A stretch of 64,000 nucleotides of DNA from Welwitschia mirabilis (taxonomy: Eukaryota > Gnetophyta > Gnetopsida > Welwitschiales). The notes under the pieces are model-generated. The model worked only from the letters and a program-made list of their open reading frames with translations. It made no database searches and was not told the origin of the DNA. The position numbers and the translations under genes are program-made. This document shows positions 59,860-64,000 of this stretch, in pieces. The DNA lies in NCBI GenBank assembly GCA_051453625.1, contig JBOZIK010000001.1, positions 127,064,506 to 127,128,505 on the forward strand, written 5' to 3'. Every line of letters starts with the position of its first letter. Position 1 is the stretch's first letter.

Positions 59860-60310
59860 AAAACAGCTAAATTTAAAGATCTTGGGGTAATAAAAATAAG
59901 TGTTACTTTAGAAAGAAATAAGAAAATAAAAGAAGCTTTGATTAACATAGGAAAAAGTGTAAACATCATGTCTCTTCACATTTGTAAAAGACTTGGATTA
60001 GAGAAAAGAATTCAACTAATACAAATCACATTAGAAATGGATAAAAAATCAATTAGAAAAACTATGGGAATTATTAAAAACTTAATTATCTAAATAGAAG
60101 AATCCTATTACCCCATAGATGTGGTTGTAACTAAGGCACAATGTGATGGAAGTTACCCACTAATTTTAGAAAGAGCCTTTTTCACAACTACTCATTCCAT
60201 CATAGACACACAAACTAGATTAATAGAATGTCACATTGGTAATAACAAATAAACTATTATAGTCTTCAATGCTATAAAAAAATATATGGATGTTAAGAAA
60301 AATATAGAAA
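59860..60310 (+). pseudogene. Retropepsin of element E, catalytic Asp replaced by Asn
   Basis: It is mostly one frame: KISVTLERNKKIKEALINIG, KSVNIMSLHICKRLGLEK, TLEMDKKSIRKTMGIIKNL, ESYYPIDVVVTKAQCDGSYP, LILERAFFTTTHSII and LIECHIGNN. The active-site triplet is Asn-Ile-Gly (Asn at 59944-59946) where Asp is required. The LGRAF Gly is Glu. Only two stops were seen over about 140 codons. It is followed by a dyad motif and no RT. Confidence 0.83.
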
Positions 60311-60506
60311 AAAGAGCTAAATCAACTTTATTTATACAACATCACCTACTTAAAGAGATATTAATAATGCTACAAGACTCAATTTTACATAATAATTCAA
60401 GAATAATAAATAGTTTCAATCATAATAATGAAGAAGTGAAATCTATTAATAGAAAAGAAATCTAACATGTAAACTTTAATTAAAAAATTCTCTTAAGCCT
60501 CATGGT

Positions 60507-60542
60507 TCATCACTATTGTCTAGATGATAATGTAGGATGACA
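60507..60542 (+). repeat. Dyad motif downstream of E protease
   Basis: TTCATC, ACTATTGTCTAGATGATA and TAGGATGACAG give a near-consensus copy at the place where RT should begin. C and D have a copy at the same place, so the deletion of pol in E starts after it. Confidence 0.78.
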
Positions 60543-61945
60543 GTTAGAAAAATAAAAAATCAACAAAAAAGAAACAAGAATAAGTAAAAAGGGGAATATA
60601 CAATTACTAATAAAAAAAGAACAATAATTATTTAACATAGCAAGATCAAAGGCAATAATGAGAAGAGGATGAATAATGAAGAACCTATAAAAATTCAACC
60701 AAAATTGATGAAAAGTAAATCTATCTTTTTTAATACAATAATCTAATTCAAAAGTTCTACCCATATTTCTCCATCCTATTCTCTTAAAAAAATTCAAAGA
60801 AACTTCCCTTTCTTTTCTACCTAGTCCACTTTAGTTCATGTACATAATGGTAAATCTTTTAAAAAATATGACTTGGAATATTTTGAACTTTTAAATTGTA
60901 GAAAATTTTATCTTCTTAATAATACATACTTTGATTGGAGACTTAGAGAACTTCTTAAGTATATTAAACCTTCCTTAATCATTTACCTTAAGAAACTTTC
61001 TTCAAATTTTTTGATTCTTAATAAAACCATTAATATTTTTCATCCTTAATATGAATTTTTAGATGGAATTTACATGTGAAATTCTTTATATCATGCATTT
61101 GATAAGAGATTATTCTTTTATAAATTATTTAAACTCTTTATCCCTTATATTGCCACTGAACTTTGTGGAGCCAAAATGTTTTCTTATTTGGATATGTACC
61201 TTTCATGTTTTATCAATTGGTCCTTATTAGTTTGATTCTTTTTTTTTTTTGAGAAAATACAATACCCTAGGACCTAAATAAATTCTTCTTTCTTTTTATT
61301 TTTTTTCTTGTAAATAAACTGAAGAATGAAATTTAGGATTTGAATAAAATTTATTTTTAGTTTGCTTTATATTTGCTTTTGATTTTATGATTGTTATGAT
61401 TTTATGTTTTTTAATTTTCAATAAATTAATATCTAGATGATTAGGCTCTTATCATTTAGAGAAAGTAATTTTTAATGGCTTAGTTGCAATTTTCGATTTG
61501 AACACTTGGGAATCTAGAAAAATGGACAAAGGTCACAAATCTATGAATTATCAAAAGATCTTAAACATGATAGAAGAACTTTTTTCAAAAGTTTTCTTGT
61601 AATTATCTAAATTCTTTCTTAGTCTATTCTTTTTGTGGATGTCATGCTATTACTTAAACATCTTTAACTTAACTAATGATTTACTTTATGCCATTACCAT
61701 AAATAGTAATATTTACTTGGGTATTTCAAAGTGATAAGCTTAGATTCATCTAATATTAAGACATTCAAATGTCAATGAACTTAATTTGAAGGAAGATGCT
61801 TTGTTTTTTTACATTTCCTCTTAATAGTATCAGTCTTTAGTTTTTTTAGGGTTTTTAGTTTGTCTTTCATCTCATTTCTTCATCTTCATCTTTGTGAGTG
61901 TGTGGTTATGTGGGATTTATTTTGAAGAAGTATGTGAGAGAGTGT
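60543..61945 (+). other. 3' internal region of element E
   Basis: From about 60750 it resembles A at 28720-30160, including the LTR-distal phrases TCATGCATTTGATAAGAGA and ATGTTTTATCAATTGG. No domain is recognised. Stretch 60820-61200 on the plus strand has a Phe/Tyr/Leu-rich composition similar to the two open runs of A, suggesting a decayed shared ORF. Confidence 0.5.
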
Positions 61946-61968
61946 NNNNNNNNNNNNNNNNNNNNNNN

Positions 61969-62001
<33 letters not shown>
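61969..62001. repeat. (AG)n microsatellite beside a 23-N gap
   Basis: AG repeats after a 23-N gap (61946-61968), then GTGAGTGAGTGAG. It is the element-strand equivalent of the (CT)n tracts in C and D. Confidence 0.95.
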
Positions 62002-62005
<4 letters not shown>

Positions 62006-63030
62006 GTGAGTGAGAGAATAATAACTATGATCTATTGTTTTTATGCTAAATATATGGTCACCATGATGTCCTACCATACCAAGGTAAATTTTCCCAAAAG
62101 GGATCTTTCATAGTATTGATAGCTATGAGAACTCTAATAGAGGGTCAATTAGCCATGCTTCATAGGTCCTACTTTTCTAATTGTGGTTGTATTGCCCTCA
62201 TCATAGATTAAAATAAAATACTTAAGGCTATGAGACTGGTGATGTTCCTGATGTTATCAGAAGAATTGCTTGTTTCCTAGACTTATTAATCTTACAATAT
62301 TCTCACATGATCATTTTAATTTTAAGGATTTGGATGTGTTTTCGGGTGTTATCAAGTGAGTTCATTTTTGGTAGCTTTTGATCTTATCATTCATTATTTG
62401 AAAACATTAGTTACTTAGCATCATCATAATCATCACCTATTCAAGTGGTATTTTATGAGATTTTTGAATTATGTCATGCATCATTAATCAAGTAATTTTA
62501 TAAGTACTTCCAAGAGGGGTTTCTAGGTTTTAATTTAAGCTAGATACATAATATTATTCATGTTCCTAAGTTATCTACTTCCATTTTGTTTTCCTTAAGT
62601 TATTTTCTTTGGGATTTCATACTTTTTCATCAGAAATTCCTAAGACTTGATCATTTAGTAGTTTTCTTATTGAATTTTTGCTTAATTTACAGTTTTTTTC
62701 CTTTATAGATATTGATTTTCTATTTGCAAATAAATTTCCTTAGTTTATGGTGGTAACTTTTCCCATTTATTCTTTTGAATCTTATTAAGTTTAGTTTTCT
62801 TTAATTCTTTTTTTGCGTTTTCACACATATAGTACTATTTTTCAACAATTATGAGTTTGTAACACATTTCATTTATCTTACTTATATTATTGCATTTACA
62901 TCTTTTATCATTCCTTGATCTATTATGATTGACTCTCTGATACTTTTCTTAAACCTCTATGATAATATCTGAGCTTAATTTATTTTTCTAATACTTTAGT
63001 TTTTATTAATCTTTTGAAAATCCATGTAAT
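62002..63030 (+). other. Conserved 3' noncoding block of element E
   Basis: 62030-62290 matches the blocks of A (30250-30530), C and D. Shared phrases include GGTCACCATGATGTC, TTTTCCCAAAAGG, AACTCTAATAGAGGGTCA and CATGCTTCATAGG. Beyond about 62450 nothing is recognised. Confidence 0.7.
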
Positions 63031-63835
63031 CCTTCTTGTCATCTAGATGACTAGGTAGATAACACACAAATATTTTCTAAGCATTAACTCTTTATCTTCC
63101 ATCTTTTTTAGACTATTTTTTGATATTTCTTTCATGCATAAGATACTGCTTCTAAGCCTGCCTGTACTACTAATTTATACTTAACTTGCATATGTATCTT
63201 TTTCCTTATTATGTTAATGCAATATAGGACATATTGATTCACCTATTAGGGGAGGGAAAATAGGATATATATTTTAAGATATTTTGAGCAAAAAATTTAC
63301 ATCTTTAAGGGTTATTTTTACATTATCGTGAAACATATCTGTAGTGTACTAATCTGATTTTAAATGTGTATTATTTATGTAATATACATTATATTGTTTA
63401 CTAAAATATGTACTTAAACAACAAAATACTTGTAGTTTATTTTCCCTTATAAGAATAACACAAGTAATTCATGAGAACATAGATTAAGGGAATAATGTTA
63501 TGATTGATTATTTTTTATATGTTTCCCTTGTAGATTGTGCTTATAAAATTCATGTTTTATCTATGAATATCATTTTTGAACTAGCACTTTCTCTAATTAT
63601 ACATCCACATCATTTATCTACCCTATTATGATTCTATCTCATGATGATTCTTTTGTTTTAACATTTAATATTTATGTTTTCAATGTACTAAATGTTTTAA
63701 GTGAGGGACTAATGCATTAGTAAGTACTTTGATCTTATTTTTTGATGAGCATAATTATAGGAAATTAAGTTTACAGATTAATTTTTAAGAGCCTATTTCT
63801 TTCATTATCATCTAGACAATAGTCCAGATGACACC
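63031..63835 (+). repeat. Dyad motif, two copies near the E 3' end
   Basis: Copies lie at 63031-63065 (CTTGTCATCTAGATGAC, TAGATAACAC) and 63801-63835 (TTATCATCTAGACAATAG, CCAGATGACACC). The central palindrome TCATCTAGATGA is perfect in the first. Confidence 0.78.
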
Positions 63836-64000
63836 ATGATCACTTCATTTATAAAGGTAAAAATTTTTAGTTTATTTGATTTTTTGATTTGCTCCTACAT
63901 AATAAAATTTCTAAATTTAAATTAGATAATCCTAGTTAGTATTTTATCTTAGTCAATTCGACTTGTAATTATAGTGTTCACTAACTTTATCAGGGACTGA

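Larger units (their letters stand above)
56411..64000 (+). mobile_element. Element E: gypsy-family retrotransposon lacking RT and integrase
   Basis: It has a 5' LTR (56411-57627), PBS (57631-57648), gag, protease, then directly a 3' region shared with element A, a (GA)n tract and the conserved 3' block. The last bases (CAGGGACTGA at 63991-64000) match the sequence just before the polypurine tract of A, so the 3' LTR should start within about 30 bases beyond the window. The missing RT-RNase H-IN makes this an internal-deletion form. It is inserted in F; the left target flank is CCTAT. Confidence 0.85.

Noticed and set aside
21419-63835. Possibility that the dyad motif repeats are a CRISPR array
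   Set aside because: Spacing is irregular (60 bp to many kb), copies are diverged and sit at homologous positions in retrotransposons of a plant-type genome.
1-64000. tRNA, rRNA or intact host protein-coding genes
   Set aside because: No cloverleaf with a proper anticodon arm, no rRNA segment and no conserved host exon could be recognised on either strand. tRNA-like matches are limited to the primer-binding sites.

Overview
The window looks like plant nuclear DNA: very AT-rich, with no bacterial-style gene organisation and no intact host gene that I can recognise. It is built almost entirely from old, nested retrotransposons broken by stop codons, frameshifts and assembly gaps (13 N-runs, 4,205 N in total). 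The plant assignment rests on Ty3/gypsy elements with a tRNA-Asp-type primer-binding site (Athila/Tat-like), a SIRE-like Ty1/copia element primed by initiator tRNA-Met, and a plant-type L1 LINE. I cannot name a species.

Layout, left to right. (1) 1-3586, minus strand: element B, the 5' part of a gypsy-family element (LTR, PBS and one unusual ORF); it continues left of the window. (2) 3587-7018, minus: element H, an older gypsy gag-PR-RT remnant. B abuts its left end and copia element G its right end. (3) 7019-14385, plus: element G, a near full-length SIRE-like copia with both LTRs, PBS, gag, PR, IN, RT, RNase H and polypurine tract. (4) 14386-17539: unassigned. (5) 17540-20160, plus: L1-type LINE ORF2 remnant (endonuclease, RT, zinc finger). 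(6) 20564-38473, minus: element C, a long gypsy element with both LTRs, interrupted in its RNase H region by element A (25556-32769, plus). A has its own LTR pair and a possible 5-bp target-site duplication. (7) 38474-44703: unassigned sequence. (8) 44704-55464, minus: element D, a sister of C whose 5' LTR is truncated. (9) 55465-56410, plus: element F, a gag-protease fragment. (10) 56411-64000, plus: element E, with 5' LTR, PBS, gag and PR but no RT or IN. The window ends just before its expected 3' LTR.

Elements A-E form one superfamily. They share LTR ends, the Asp-type PBS and a 3' noncoding block, and in A, C, D and E a (GA)n tract lies next to that block. C, D and E are gag-pol types, although E lacks the RT-IN part. 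A and B instead carry a different acidic ORF and no recognisable pol in the sequenced part, as expected of non-autonomous partners.

The most striking signal is a dispersed motif of about 40 bp with dyad symmetry (half-site TGTCATCC, central palindrome TGTCATCTAGATGACA, half-site GGATGACA). I count over 30 copies at equivalent positions: in the LTRs, just after the PBS, between protease and RT, and in the 3' noncoding part. It stays readable where the neighbouring coding sequence is badly decayed. All assignments come from reading the sequence by eye; no alignment or database search was run.
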